The position numbers and the translations under genes are program-made. DNA of 23,275 nucleotides, taken from a virus. The stretch is from the IMG/VR virus record IMGVR_UViG_3300044619_001552, positions 1-23,275 of that record, one strand, 5' to 3'. Position 1 is the first letter of the stretch. Each line of letters begins with the position of its first letter. Below, piece by piece: positions 7,001 to 16,600 of this stretch. The notes under the pieces are model-generated. The model was given only the letters and a program-made list of their open reading frames with translations. It was not told the DNA's origin and ran no database searches.

Positions 7001-10000
7001 GGGAAGGCTCGCAACAAGTAGATCCCCAATACTTAGAACAAGGCTTGCGCTTCAAAAGTTTAGACAAGATATTCCAACTTCAAAACCTGTAAATATGGGT
7101 AAAGGTTTTGTAGAAGCTTTAAGACCGATTAAGCAATTTAAACTAGGTGTGGCTGGTGCTGGTGCTGCAACTGATGCACTGCGGGCAAAAAATGCTTTAC
7201 TTGGCATGAGCGCCCCTGGTCAATTCAAAACAATGGCAACAGCCATGGGCGGATTCACCAGGAATGTAAAACTTGCAACTTCGGCAATGAAGATCATGAG
7301 ACTTGTTATGATCAGCACCGGTATTGGTGTCATCATACTTGGCATTGGTCTCGCTATAATGCTTGTTGTAAAAAACTTCAGCACTTTTAAAGAAAAATCT
7401 TCTGGTGCTATTAATAGTGTTAAGCAAGCCTTTAAGACATTCATGAGCGCACTTAAAGAGATTGCAAGACCAATTTTGGATCTGTTTAAAAGCTTTGATG
7501 ATGGTGGTGCAAAAGGTAAGAGTGCTATTGGTGGTTTGTCTAAAGCATTTGGAGGTATTGCTAAGGCTATAAGTTTTGTAGCAGATTTGTTTAAGAAATT
7601 TGTTCTCAATTTCATTCAGCCGTATCTTTATTACATCGTAAACCTTGTAATGGTTGTTGTTTCAATTTTTCAAGGTAATTGGGGTAACGCTCTCGACTTC
7701 TTAATATCAGCATTTTCTCATGTAGGAAAGATCATAGTTGTAATAATGAAATTTGCGTTTAAAGCGCTAGTTGCGGTAGCCGCTCTTGCAATTAAGGGAA
7801 TACTTACATCGATAACTTTAATTCCAAAAACTTTGGCAAAAGCTGCGGGCTTCCTTGGTAAATTTATACCAGGCTTTACTGCAATCTCCGAGGGTATCAA
7901 TTCTGTCGTAGATGGCATGTTCGGGATGGTTGATGGCGCTAAAAACCTTGCTATGGGCGCTATTGATGGAGTAGCTGATGCAATAGGTTCAAAGCTAGAA
8001 AGCGGAGCGAAGAAAGGTATCTCCAATACTAAGGAAGCAGTAGACCTTGGCGGAAAAAAGATTGTAGATTCTGGTGAAGAAATAGGTTATGATACTGGCG
8101 AAGCGATTGCGAATGCAGCAGGTGATGGCTATGATGATAATGACCCTAGCGAGAAGATTGGTAAAGCACTTAAAGACGGTATTGACGATGCCGTTCAAGA
8201 ACTGCAGGATTATGTAGCTGGTGAGCTAAAGAATGCAATTGATAAATATGTAAATGCATCAATAAAAGCATTAGAAAAACAGAAAACATCTGCTCTTAAG
8301 GTTTTTGATGTCCAATTAAAGACTCTCATGAAGCTTGAAAAGGCCGAAGAGTCTTTAACTAAAACTAAAGAGTATGAAGCTAACAAGCGTAAATTAATTG
8401 ATGACAAGGCTCTCAGCGATGAACAATACCGCCGCAACTATGCACTGGCAGTATACGAAGGTCGCATTGATGATGCCAGAATGCTTCAGCTTGAGCAGAG
8501 CGCTAGTGAAAAGAATTATAGTGAAAACTTAAAAGGTATTGAGTCGGACAGAGCCAAGGATCTTGCTAAAGAAAATCTTGAGGCTCTTAAAGAGGCTATT
8601 AACGAAGCAAAAGATGCGGCTTCTGTATTCTTTGATGAAGCTATTGAGAAATTCCAAGAGTCTATTGAAGTAATTACAAAGTTCCCTCCAGTAACAATTG
8701 AGGATTATAGAAATCAAATTGAACAGCTTTACACTATTACTAATGATACTGCTGCTGCAAATAGTGAAGCATTTGAAAAAATGTTTACTGATTTTGCATC
8801 TACAATTAATGACAAGATGCCTAATGAGGTTGTTGGGGCTTTCACTACAAATCTTGATGACCTTGTTCGTGTTGCAAGAGAGAAGTATGGTTTAGGCGGG
8901 GAAGCTGGCGAAGATACTATCATTGGAGCAACCATTGGCATGCTCGCAGATATTGGCGGGACATTTGGTGATGGTAAGCAAGTTGTTATTGATAAGTTTG
9001 GTGAAGTCACAACTGGGTTTAAAAATAATTTTGCGGCGGCAAGTACTGCCATTGTTAAGTCTGTTACTGATGATTTCTTAACTCCATTTGCTGAAGCAAC
9101 AACTAAATTTAGAGAAAATTGGAACAATGTGTATGTTCAAGCAATTAAAGATGGAAACCAAGCAATCACAGATAGCTTAAGAAATAATGTTAAAATTAAT
9201 GAAGAATTATTTAAAAAGTTGCGTGGTGAGCTTACTGAAACAAGTCTGTACTGGCTAAATCTTAAGGCTGCAGCAGACGCTGCAGCTGATGCGCAGTCTG
9301 CTGCATCTGGAGGAGGCGGAGTTGATAGTCCTACCTCTATTACCCCTAAAGGTTCTTTCACCCCTGCTGGTGGTCGGGCTGATGCATTTGAAAACAATAA
9401 TAGAAATAGGGTGGACAGGGGTCTTCCTCCAATATCTTATCAAGAATTTATTTCGGGCACTGGTCGGTCTACATCTCAACTTCAAATAATAAGAAATCCT
9501 ATTAGGCAGTTTGCTAAAGGCGGCATGGTCCCTTCGGGAAGCGTAAATCAAAATTTTGGGATGCCAGAAGGTTACATCTCAGCGCCAAGACAAGAAGGCG
9601 TACCAACACTTCTTCATGGCGGAGAGTACATTCTTAATGCGAAGGCGGTTTCCAGAATTGGTATAGGCGCTTTGAATAAGATGAATAATAATCTTCTTCC
9701 AAAATTTGCAAAGGGCGGTCAAGTTCCAGGCGGGAAGAGGGGTTCTGCTTCAAACACAAGAGGTAGCGCAGATAGACTTGAAGCGAGCAACCTAGCAAGA
9801 ATTTCAAAAGCTCAAAACCAAAGAAACGCTGATTTGAAAAATGTTGGTATTGCTAAAAACTTTATTGGCCCAATAGCGCCAGTCGTCAAGTCAGAGAGTA
9901 AGAGTATTTTAGGCAAGATTGGTAGCTTTGCTAGAGAGATGGCAAAGCCAAGCAATTCTTTTGCAATGATCGGCGCTGCAATTGGAACAGCGCTGGGTGG

Positions 10001-12167
10001 GCTAGGCGGTTTTGGATTTGGCGCTGTCCCAGGCGGTATCGGTGGAGCTGCTATCGGTGGTGCTATTGGTACATTTACTGAACAATCTTTTGACAAGGTA
10101 AAGGGCTTCCAACCGCTTGCCATTGCTAAGAATGCAGTAATGCAAGGAGTATTCCAAGCTGCTGGTATAGGTGTTGCTAAATATGTTGCTCCTTTGTTAA
10201 AGCCATCCTCTTTAAAACTGATGCTCCAATCTAAATTTCCAGGTGTTGGTTCATATCTTTCTGGCACAGTAGGTCGTTTGTTTGGGAAATCCGCAACCAG
10301 TGAAGTTGCAGATGTTGCGCTCAGAACAATACCTCTTCCTAAATTTCAGTCAGCACTTCCTGCTGGTTCTAGACCATTTGGAGCTCTTATGCAAGGAAAA
10401 GCTCCAGAGGCTGTAGAAAGTATTGCGGCTAAGGTTGAGGAGTTGGCTAGGATTAATGGGGCAATACCATTGCCAAGACCAGCCCCGACAGGACCACTGC
10501 CGACAGTGAATCTTTCCAATTACTTACTTCATGGCGGTCCAGCAACTGAGCAGTTACTTGGTGGTAAATTAAACCCCGAATTTATTAGAGGTGGAAAGCT
10601 CTGGAATGTTCTTAAGTCTGCCAGACTTGGAGGAAGTATTGGAAGGTCTAGCATGGATGAACCGTCTGTTTTGACAGGCAGTGAACTAGGTCAGAATCAG
10701 GACATTATAGAGTTATATAAAAAAATTATTTCTATTGCTAATAATGCAAATAAATATTCTGCTGATGATTATGTTCCATTAGCACTGAAAAGCGGCAGCG
10801 GCAGCGAAGTAGTTAGCGGGATACCATATTACTACGACTCGGCTAGGGGTAATGCTTTTTACCGATGGGGTGATCAGGTTAAAGCTGCTAAAAACTGGTT
10901 GATTGAGAATGCTGATATTGTTAAGAGAACCTTGAAGGGAGAATCTCATATGACAGGCGTATTTCCTTCATATGGTAGCCATACTTATGATCAGCATGGC
11001 GCAACTCATTTACTAAAAATTCCAGATAGCTTGAACTCAATTGCTGGGGAGTATCCACTCAGAGACATATTTTCTCTTCCTTCTCAAGAGATCCCTTTTT
11101 GGGGGATGCATACACCAATTGCATCTCTTCCTAAAGGTAGCCAGGTAATTGGTAATGATGTACAGACATGGTATAAAAAATTTTTCCCATTGATTGAAGC
11201 AATGATTGATGATGCGAATAAAACATTAAGCCCTACAGACCTAGCAGCTTTTGCTCTTTCTCAAAAAGCTTATGGTAACACCATAACTCCAGCTGCTAGA
11301 AGCTATATTATTTCCGAATTTAATAATAATGCATATAGGCTATATAATCGTGAGGCAATCCCTGCAATGGTTAAACAGCTTCAAATGGCTACATCAAAAG
11401 AGGAGATGTTGCAGATTGTAAGCAATGGGACTAGAATCATGACTGGCTCTGAGTATCAGATGAGTCCTGTTGAATTAGCGATTGATCAACTCAAAGGAAC
11501 AATTTCTCACTTTGCACCTAGACCACTTTCATTAGCAGGTAATGCTGCAACAGGTAACATTTTGAATAACATTATACAGTCTGGGACTGATGCTGCGATG
11601 TACGGTGTTGCAGACAAAGTTGGAAGTATCACATATGGAGAAGCGATATCTTCAGCACGAGATACGGCATTCCTGAACTCTCTACCAGAGCAGTCTCGCC
11701 AATTATTTATTGATGCTATGCATGGAGATGCTGTTAACCGTAGTCTTAAACTACTGCCAGATTTGCCAGATGTAGATATGACCATTAACAAGCTTAAAGG
11801 GCTTCCTGGTTTCAAAACAGGTGGCTATGTTCCTGGTTCTCCTTCAATGGCAATTCCTGCACTCCTGCATGGCGGTGAGTATGTTGTAAATGCTGATGCT
11901 GTAAGAAACATGGGTGTAAGAACAATGCAAAGCATTAACCAATCCAAGTTCAGAACCCCATCTAGCGCCCCATCCTATATGGGTGGAGGACAAACAACGA
12001 ATGTGTCTACGGTAAATATTAATGTTGATACATTTGTCGGGGAAGAAGAATGGTTTAAGTCTATGATGAAGAGTTACAATGTCAATGTCCTTCCAAAGCA
12101 ACAGAAAGCGGCTGGGATGGAGACAAGAACTTTTACAAGCTATAATGGTATAAACCAGGGGTTGTAA
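4083..12167 (+). CDS. Tail tape measure protein (2694 aa)
   Basis: By far the longest gene, placed after the chaperones, it sets tail length and enters the cell with the DNA. Residues about 180-390 match the TP901-type tape measure domain (FGVSKDLVVSIASDFAELGI, ADTLPELGGMAVSFGLSMTE, MKAAGLDVGASANSIKVSLQ). Hydrophobic candidate membrane segments lie at about 666-693, 1071-1099 and 1177-1247. A charged coiled coil spans about 1381-1512. A Gly-rich motif ending in LLHGGEYILNAKAV occurs at about 1810-1871 and again as LLHGGEYVVNADAV at about 2577-2621. Between them lie a Gly/Ala hydrophobic hairpin (about 1960-1998) and a non-repetitive region of about 570 residues. At 0.15 nm per residue the whole protein would span about 400 nm, but if the insertion is globular the tail would be shorter. 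No peptidase or lysozyme motif was recognised. Confidence 0.9.
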   Translation: MSDVDLIISVHTTGAKDIANLSASVRNLALGIKGVTVPMRALDTHTRAVNKALGITNRGVAQHANSLKELKKNQAALSEESKRLRSNIQSYNSAIVRAGGPTTKLGQELSKTQNDLKSFSNTLRGLRIRSFGSDLGNISLKLQKMGKDAQFVGRSLMINLTAPITLFGRLGLQSLTKVDGALVRLTKVLEDVAMDAEQASSKLGGVGDPRQVEKMIAAFNVLDRSLTGVSNKFGVSKDLVVSIASDFAELGITTSENIVQLTTLTASLEKLGSMDISAAQDLTQALYFQSKRALTASGALDKLSTSRERETRTIAAATAQAYLFNSIENATALTLKDVADTLPELGGMAVSFGLSMTEAAALLAPMKAAGLDVGASANSIKVSLQRAISPTKQNIELIASLAQKYGVADDATSAFNKTTKTGLTGLQAIVDIFGEVRDSAAGQEGALKLMSDLFEKRQGPRMYIAIEQLNQFDKALSNLSATGAGTSERILASVAETAIKGFNELNGTALPETIRQFSDIGIIARIATATVGQVVEGFKGAGLKGVVTEAEIKTAREARKAVSDLILTKQQNEGINLIDGAQTEAAKTMLVELAGASNAGEVANRELEQSLRALDVTIGRIKNAFKLFAGDLMKVLKPTLEAIADKITELYDKWEKLSAETKKNISRIVVFVLGFLAVLGPVVLALGTLQASMGVLGRAFTVFLPKLLKNSDGFIGLGESASIAKGKIEGLYKSVSEKNLTRALLGMTDGTEFDALADKLIPSSSSPRAMPKVPFPDLVVPPAAPAAIAAPTRVLPSSVKTGADLDKLIRLEQRKMLSHFDPTDVGIARGTLRGPGGRFLPATAGSRAVSAVMAPGGGADFAAAEATLFARLEAAKAASHAKDLAAQEVLHAKKLADIAAENAAKMAGYNSQVAQQTIFHNQNLAQDAKLAANAKKRQILESAGVTSRLRRDPSGKPVIQRVFRGVDVTDDQAGRLATSRSPILRTRLALQKFRQDIPTSKPVNMGKGFVEALRPIKQFKLGVAGAGAATDALRAKNALLGMSAPGQFKTMATAMGGFTRNVKLATSAMKIMRLVMISTGIGVIILGIGLAIMLVVKNFSTFKEKSSGAINSVKQAFKTFMSALKEIARPILDLFKSFDDGGAKGKSAIGGLSKAFGGIAKAISFVADLFKKFVLNFIQPYLYYIVNLVMVVVSIFQGNWGNALDFLISAFSHVGKIIVVIMKFAFKALVAVAALAIKGILTSITLIPKTLAKAAGFLGKFIPGFTAISEGINSVVDGMFGMVDGAKNLAMGAIDGVADAIGSKLESGAKKGISNTKEAVDLGGKKIVDSGEEIGYDTGEAIANAAGDGYDDNDPSEKIGKALKDGIDDAVQELQDYVAGELKNAIDKYVNASIKALEKQKTSALKVFDVQLKTLMKLEKAEESLTKTKEYEANKRKLIDDKALSDEQYRRNYALAVYEGRIDDARMLQLEQSASEKNYSENLKGIESDRAKDLAKENLEALKEAINEAKDAASVFFDEAIEKFQESIEVITKFPPVTIEDYRNQIEQLYTITNDTAAANSEAFEKMFTDFASTINDKMPNEVVGAFTTNLDDLVRVAREKYGLGGEAGEDTIIGATIGMLADIGGTFGDGKQVVIDKFGEVTTGFKNNFAAASTAIVKSVTDDFLTPFAEATTKFRENWNNVYVQAIKDGNQAITDSLRNNVKINEELFKKLRGELTETSLYWLNLKAAADAAADAQSAASGGGGVDSPTSITPKGSFTPAGGRADAFENNNRNRVDRGLPPISYQEFISGTGRSTSQLQIIRNPIRQFAKGGMVPSGSVNQNFGMPEGYISAPRQEGVPTLLHGGEYILNAKAVSRIGIGALNKMNNNLLPKFAKGGQVPGGKRGSASNTRGSADRLEASNLARISKAQNQRNADLKNVGIAKNFIGPIAPVVKSESKSILGKIGSFAREMAKPSNSFAMIGAAIGTALGGLGGFGFGAVPGGIGGAAIGGAIGTFTEQSFDKVKGFQPLAIAKNAVMQGVFQAAGIGVAKYVAPLLKPSSLKLMLQSKFPGVGSYLSGTVGRLFGKSATSEVADVALRTIPLPKFQSALPAGSRPFGALMQGKAPEAVESIAAKVEELARINGAIPLPRPAPTGPLPTVNLSNYLLHGGPATEQLLGGKLNPEFIRGGKLWNVLKSARLGGSIGRSSMDEPSVLTGSELGQNQDIIELYKKIISIANNANKYSADDYVPLALKSGSGSEVVSGIPYYYDSARGNAFYRWGDQVKAAKNWLIENADIVKRTLKGESHMTGVFPSYGSHTYDQHGATHLLKIPDSLNSIAGEYPLRDIFSLPSQEIPFWGMHTPIASLPKGSQVIGNDVQTWYKKFFPLIEAMIDDANKTLSPTDLAAFALSQKAYGNTITPAARSYIISEFNNNAYRLYNREAIPAMVKQLQMATSKEEMLQIVSNGTRIMTGSEYQMSPVELAIDQLKGTISHFAPRPLSLAGNAATGNILNNIIQSGTDAAMYGVADKVGSITYGEAISSARDTAFLNSLPEQSRQLFIDAMHGDAVNRSLKLLPDLPDVDMTINKLKGLPGFKTGGYVPGSPSMAIPALLHGGEYVVNADAVRNMGVRTMQSINQSKFRTPSSAPSYMGGGQTTNVSTVNINVDTFVGEEEWFKSMMKSYNVNVLPKQQKAAGMETRTFTSYNGINQGL
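9510..9695 (+). repeat. Tape-measure Gly-rich motif, copy 1
   Basis: Encodes residues about 1810-1871 with the pattern FAKGGMVPSG, GVPTLLHGGEYILNAKAV and a following IGIGALNKMN. A further short echo, FAKGGQVPGG, follows at about 9702. The same pattern returns at 11811-11945. The motif is widespread in tape measure proteins (GGxVPG ... VPAxLxxGEYVxNxxAV). The two copies bracket the large insertion. Confidence 0.7.
11811..11945 (+). repeat. Tape-measure Gly-rich motif, copy 2
   Basis: Encodes residues about 2577-2621: FKTGGYVPGSPSMAIPALL, then HGGEYVVNADAVRNMGVRTM. It aligns with copy 1 over roughly 45 residues with the same core HGGEY(I/V)(L/V)NA(K/D)AV. DNA identity is clearly lower than protein similarity, so this is an old duplication or convergent use of a family motif. 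Confidence 0.7.
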
Positions 12168-12587
12168 ATGTCAATTATTCAAAATCAACAATCTAATATA
12201 ACCCATCTTGTCGTGCTTAACGGTCAAGAGATTACAGAGCATGGTCGGGTGTTCAGTGGTGGAATGACTACATCTGCATCTAATGTTGAATTGTTAAACG
12301 GGAATAAAAAAAGGTTTATTAAAAATGCAAAGAATACTTATTCATTTTCATTCACTTATCTTCCGGATATGCCGGAAAAAACAGTTGATGGTCGCAAGAG
12401 CAGGGATTACCTGCTTTCAATTGCCAGAGCTCCATCGTCAGCAAGTCTTTCAATAAAGCTAGACCCATCAGAACCTTTTTATAATACTACCGTATATGTT
12501 GATTCATATTCGGAGACATTAATCAGGAGAGATATTCCCAACCAGTGTGCTTATTACAATGTTGAGATTTCTCTTAAAGAGAAATAA
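12168..12587 (+). CDS. Minor tail protein, distal-tail position
   Basis: This 139-residue protein starts on the base after the tape measure stop, the place of the distal tail (Dit) protein in siphoviruses. Its N-terminus (HLVVLNGQEITEHGRVFSGG) is strand-rich. Its body (TYSFSFTYLPDMPEKTVDG, then KSRDYLLSIARAPSS) and end (VDSYSETLIRRDIPNQCAYY) recur in the next protein, so the two are paralogues over about 90 residues. Dit hexamers link tube to hub, but a Dit fold is not proven here and a generic minor tail label is safer. Confidence 0.6.
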   Translation: MSIIQNQQSNITHLVVLNGQEITEHGRVFSGGMTTSASNVELLNGNKKRFIKNAKNTYSFSFTYLPDMPEKTVDGRKSRDYLLSIARAPSSASLSIKLDPSEPFYNTTVYVDSYSETLIRRDIPNQCAYYNVEISLKEK

Positions 12588-12589
12588 GA

Positions 12590-13660
12590 ATGGACATTAA
12601 TTTTTATTCTTTTTCTGATCCATTAAATAGCGGTATCGATTTCTTCACAGTTGATGAATTTAAAATTGCTGCGTCTGCATTAACAATTGAATCAAATGTT
12701 GCTGTACTGTCAAGTAAAATTGCTTTTTCACAAATCGCTATTGATTCCAATTCCTTGGTGCAAACAAGCGCAATCAAAATTGCATTTGCGCAATCTCAAA
12801 TTACAGACATCCTTAGTGCAACAGTAACTGTTGGAACTAGGGTTAAGAATGCAGAAATTGTAATCAATAGCTCTTGCCTAGTTGAGACATTAGCTATAAA
12901 GATTGCACATTCACAATGCTCTATTTCTATAGACAGTAATGTTGTAAGTAATTCTACTAAATTTGCAAGGGCAGCATCGGATATTTCTGGGTCGGCTGAT
13001 GTTTCTGCTTCTATGAAGAAAGAATCAAGAGCTGCAAGTAATATTGCAGTAACAAGCTCCCTGTCTGTAAATGCAATTAGGGTTCGGTTCATAGCAGCGG
13101 CTATGTCCGGCTCAGTCTCCTTGTCAACTGCTGGCAGGCTGTTCCTTATTACCGCAAAAATTAATGTTCTTTCTAATACTGATATAAGTGCTAAAGCTAT
13201 TAGGTTTAGCACAAATATTACTGCAGATAGTACATTAATCAGAACCCTGCTACTTCTTGACAATAAAGCTTTAACAAATCAAACAAGAATGCTGGATGTT
13301 TCGACAACCCCAATTTTTACGGAGAATACAAACTGGGCTGGAGATTCTTCAAGATATTACAAGAACAGCGCTGCTAATGGCGGTTCAAAAAGAACATTTA
13401 ATATTAAGTGGTCATTTATCCCAAATTACAGTAATGCAACTGTTGATTTAAATGAGTCAAGAAATTATATTAAAAATATTTCAATGGATGCCGATACTCA
13501 TACTTTGACAGTTATTAATCAAGATGAGGATGGTATAACTCCATATACGGAAGAGAATGTTACTGTGTTTGTTTCAAGTTTTTCTGAAAACTTAATAAGA
13601 AGAGACCTTATTAATGATGTATACTATTTTGATTGCGCGTTAGCGCTAGAAGAGGTTTAA
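12590..13660 (+). CDS. Repeat-containing minor tail protein
   Basis: This 356-residue protein has two parts. Residues about 23-220 are roughly ten degenerate repeats of about 20 residues, each with a Ser/Thr/Val strand and an (A)xKIAFAQSxI-like basic-aromatic segment, for example AIKIAFAQSQI, AIKIAHSQCSI and AIRVRFIAAAM. Such Ser/Ala repeats occur in tail proteins of other phages and suggest a beta-stacked rod. Residues about 240-356 (SKRTFNIKWSFIPNYSNATV to VSSFSENLIRRDLINDVYYF) match the C-terminal domain of the preceding protein. It probably attaches to the tail tip through this domain and projects the repeat rod. The gap to the previous gene is two bases, to the next one base. Confidence 0.65.
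   Translation: MDINFYSFSDPLNSGIDFFTVDEFKIAASALTIESNVAVLSSKIAFSQIAIDSNSLVQTSAIKIAFAQSQITDILSATVTVGTRVKNAEIVINSSCLVETLAIKIAHSQCSISIDSNVVSNSTKFARAASDISGSADVSASMKKESRAASNIAVTSSLSVNAIRVRFIAAAMSGSVSLSTAGRLFLITAKINVLSNTDISAKAIRFSTNITADSTLIRTLLLLDNKALTNQTRMLDVSTTPIFTENTNWAGDSSRYYKNSAANGGSKRTFNIKWSFIPNYSNATVDLNESRNYIKNISMDADTHTLTVINQDEDGITPYTEENVTVFVSSFSENLIRRDLINDVYYFDCALALEEV
12658..13250 (+). repeat. About ten degenerate 20-residue repeats in the minor tail protein
   Basis: The encoded protein repeats a unit of about 60 bases. Anchor points are the aligned segments SKIAFSQIAI, AIKIAFAQSQI, TRVKNAEIVI, AIKIAHSQCSI, STKFARAASDI, KKESRAASNI, AIRVRFIAAAM, GRLFLITAKI and KAIRFSTNI. The DNA units have drifted, so this is a protein-level repeat and not a direct DNA repeat. 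Confidence 0.7.
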
Positions 13661-13661
13661 A

Positions 13662-16600
13662 ATGTTGACATCTGGTATATACGGAAAGGAATTTTCTACT
13701 TCTTTTAATTCTTCTATTATATCTCCGGCCCAGAAGATTAAACCTAAAATTATGATTAAATGGCTGGATAGTCGCCATGTTGATAATCTGGTGATAACAA
13801 CAAATGATGCTCCTGCAAATACCGCCTACCCAAGCAGGGGATTTTTCTTCCCAGTGTCAGAGGCTATGAATGGAATTAAAAGACAATCATTTACTTGGGC
13901 AGTTGCTGGGGCTAAAGATGTAAATGGTGATGTGATTAAGGCAGATGGCACATGGTTTGCAATGCCCTCCCTAACATCAAATGATTTATCAAATACTCAG
14001 GTGGGCAGTAATCTTGAATTTGGATGGTGGTCGAATAGTACCAGTAATTCAAATACCCATGGTACATATAGCGGATATGGCTTTGTAACAAATCCTTATG
14101 TTGAAGCAACATTCACTACAAGAAAAGTAAATAAAATTAGGGTTGTTACATCTGAAGCGTATGGTCAAATATCTAATTATTTAGTGCAGGCATATGATGC
14201 TTCTTTAAATCTTGTTTTGAATGAAGAGGGTATTATAAAAGATGGTACATATTTTCAAGATCACAATATATCCTTAGCCGCTTCAACTCAAAATATATCA
14301 AAAATAAGAGTGACTGTGCGTACCACGAAAAATCCGGTTGATTTTGCAAGAATACAGGAAGTTGTCCCAATTTACGAAGAAGACATTAGTGATTACATAA
14401 TTGATTACTCTGTTAACAGAACTCGTGATGTCCATTCAACGAGCCTCCCAGTTGGCGGTTCAGGCATTGCTAGTGTTGATTTGAATCTAGATAATACAAC
14501 TAAGGTTTTTAACTTATTTAACACAAGCTCTACTTATGGTAAATATATGGTTAAAGACCTTGAGGTTGAGATATATACTGGCTGGAGAATCAAGAAGCCA
14601 TCATTTGATGATATCAATGCCTCATATTTGACAACGCAATTGGCGGCAAATATATCCAACTCTTCATCTACATTTACTGTTGTGGATAGATCAGCCCTGC
14701 CTGCTGGCGGAGCGGGTGATGAGTTTATTGTCATTCTGGATAAAGACACTCAGTCAGAAGAGATTGTGCTTTGTTCTTCTGTTAACTCTTCAAATGTTGT
14801 TACAGTCGCACAAAGAGGCTACGGCGGTTCTATAGCAAAATCTCACACTACTGGCTCCAGTGTCAGATTTGATGTTTATGAGTATGTGAAAAATGGAACA
14901 TTCTATGTTGATGAATGGTCAGTGAATACAGACATGACCGTGAGTGCAAACCTGCAGGACTGGACAAAGTTCCTTTCGGAAAGGACAATTAATTACGGGT
15001 TCTTTATGCAAAATGCGTATGTCGGTGATGCGGTAAAGAATCTTTTAATGAGAGCCAACTTCCCTAGCTCTGACATTGAGAAACTTAACTCTTATAAAAG
15101 AGGGGCTATTGAGAGGGGAGCTATCACCCTTTATTCATTTAATGAAGATACTATTGATCGAAGTGGAAACGACATTATCCCATCTACTGGGTTGCGTTCA
15201 AGATTTTGGGGGATGCCAGATAACAAGAAAGATGTTTCTGTAAAAGACATTGTTGCTGACGCTATAGACAAAGAATTGTCACCATTGGACAAAGCTCTTG
15301 GTGAAAAGAAATTTATATCCCCATCTAAAGTTGTTTTATCTAAAGATATTTCTGATTCAAACACATATGCTCTGAAGGTTACTGATTACCAGTTTACTGG
15401 TACAGACTCTAAAGTTTACAGTGATTATTATAATGGAGTTTTTGATGGTTACTATATACCGACAGACTCTGGTCTGCAAAGTTTAGTTGCGGTTATTGCT
15501 TATGGCGGGGTCAAGATTTATTTAGATGATGTTCTTATTTTGAACAGGTATAAATTAACCACTGTGTCAACTAGGTATCAATCAAGTACTGTTAATTTGA
15601 CAGCAGGTGTTCCACGAAAGATAAGAATAGAGTTTTATCATTCTTTTAATAATTCAGGCGCTGCTTCTTTTAAATTGTGGCTGTACAAGGCTTTGAGCGG
15701 GGGCTCGGATGTTCTTGTTAATGCCTCAGAGTGCACAACTATTGTTGGGCTGGATGCTGTTGGTTCAAAAAACCCATCATCGAATATTGCTGTAGCCGAT
15801 GCTTACAATCATAGAAATAATGCTGTATACATAAGTCTGCCGAAGATGAATCAACCAACTGGCTTGGTTTCTGATATAAATAATAAATCAATATTGTTAG
15901 AATCTAATGCTTATGTTAGAATCCCGTATCATGAAAGCTTTGATGTTGTAAACTCTAATAGTTATTTATATAATAATGAATGGACAATAGAGTTGCTTGC
16001 AAAATTCCATAACGGCTCGTTTAGCGTAGATGGAGAGTATGTCAGTAATTGGAATAATTCATCACCAACAACTGGATTTGAATTTTTTAATAACTCCAGT
16101 TCTCATGGTTTTAAAATAAAAACTTTAGCAAACTCAACAGTGACAACGGAAACTGTTTCATCCAATGTTGCTTTATCAAATAGTTCATTTCATCATTTAA
16201 CTGTTTCATATGATGGAAGTTCGTTAAAGTATTATGTAAATGGTGATTTAAAAGATACTGAACCTATTGAGGGTGTCCCTATTGCATGGACTTCAAAAGA
16301 TATTACGATTGGGGGTAGGGCGGCATCTTATTCTGCCGGGGCAGAAGTGCCTCCACCAAGTTTTAGAAGTTTTTATATTGATGAATTTGCTATATACAAT
16401 AAATGCCTGACGAGTAGTCAAATGTCTGATCGGTACACAGAATCGGCTATGCAGCCATTGACAGAGTTTGGTTTCCTGTATGGCAATGACAACTCAATTC
16501 AGGAAATTATAAACAATATAACATTTGCCGATATGGGCAGGGTGTATGTAGATGAAAACGATAAAGCTAAGTATGAACATTTTTACCGCTTCTTTGAGCC

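Noticed and set aside
9812-10100. Lysozyme or peptidase domain in the tape measure
   Set aside because: The Gly/Ala-rich hydrophobic segment resembles a glycine-zipper membrane hairpin; no catalytic residues were found there.
9812-10267. 151-residue open frame on the minus strand
   Set aside because: Opposite the Gly/Ala-rich tape measure segment; the Pro-rich translation is what the reverse of Gly codons gives.
12658-13250. CRISPR-like array
   Set aside because: The periodicity is about 60 bases but in protein only; the DNA units differ and there are no identical direct repeats.
12796-13263. 155-residue open frame on the minus strand
   Set aside because: Opposite the repeat region of the minor tail protein; no start signal or known pattern.
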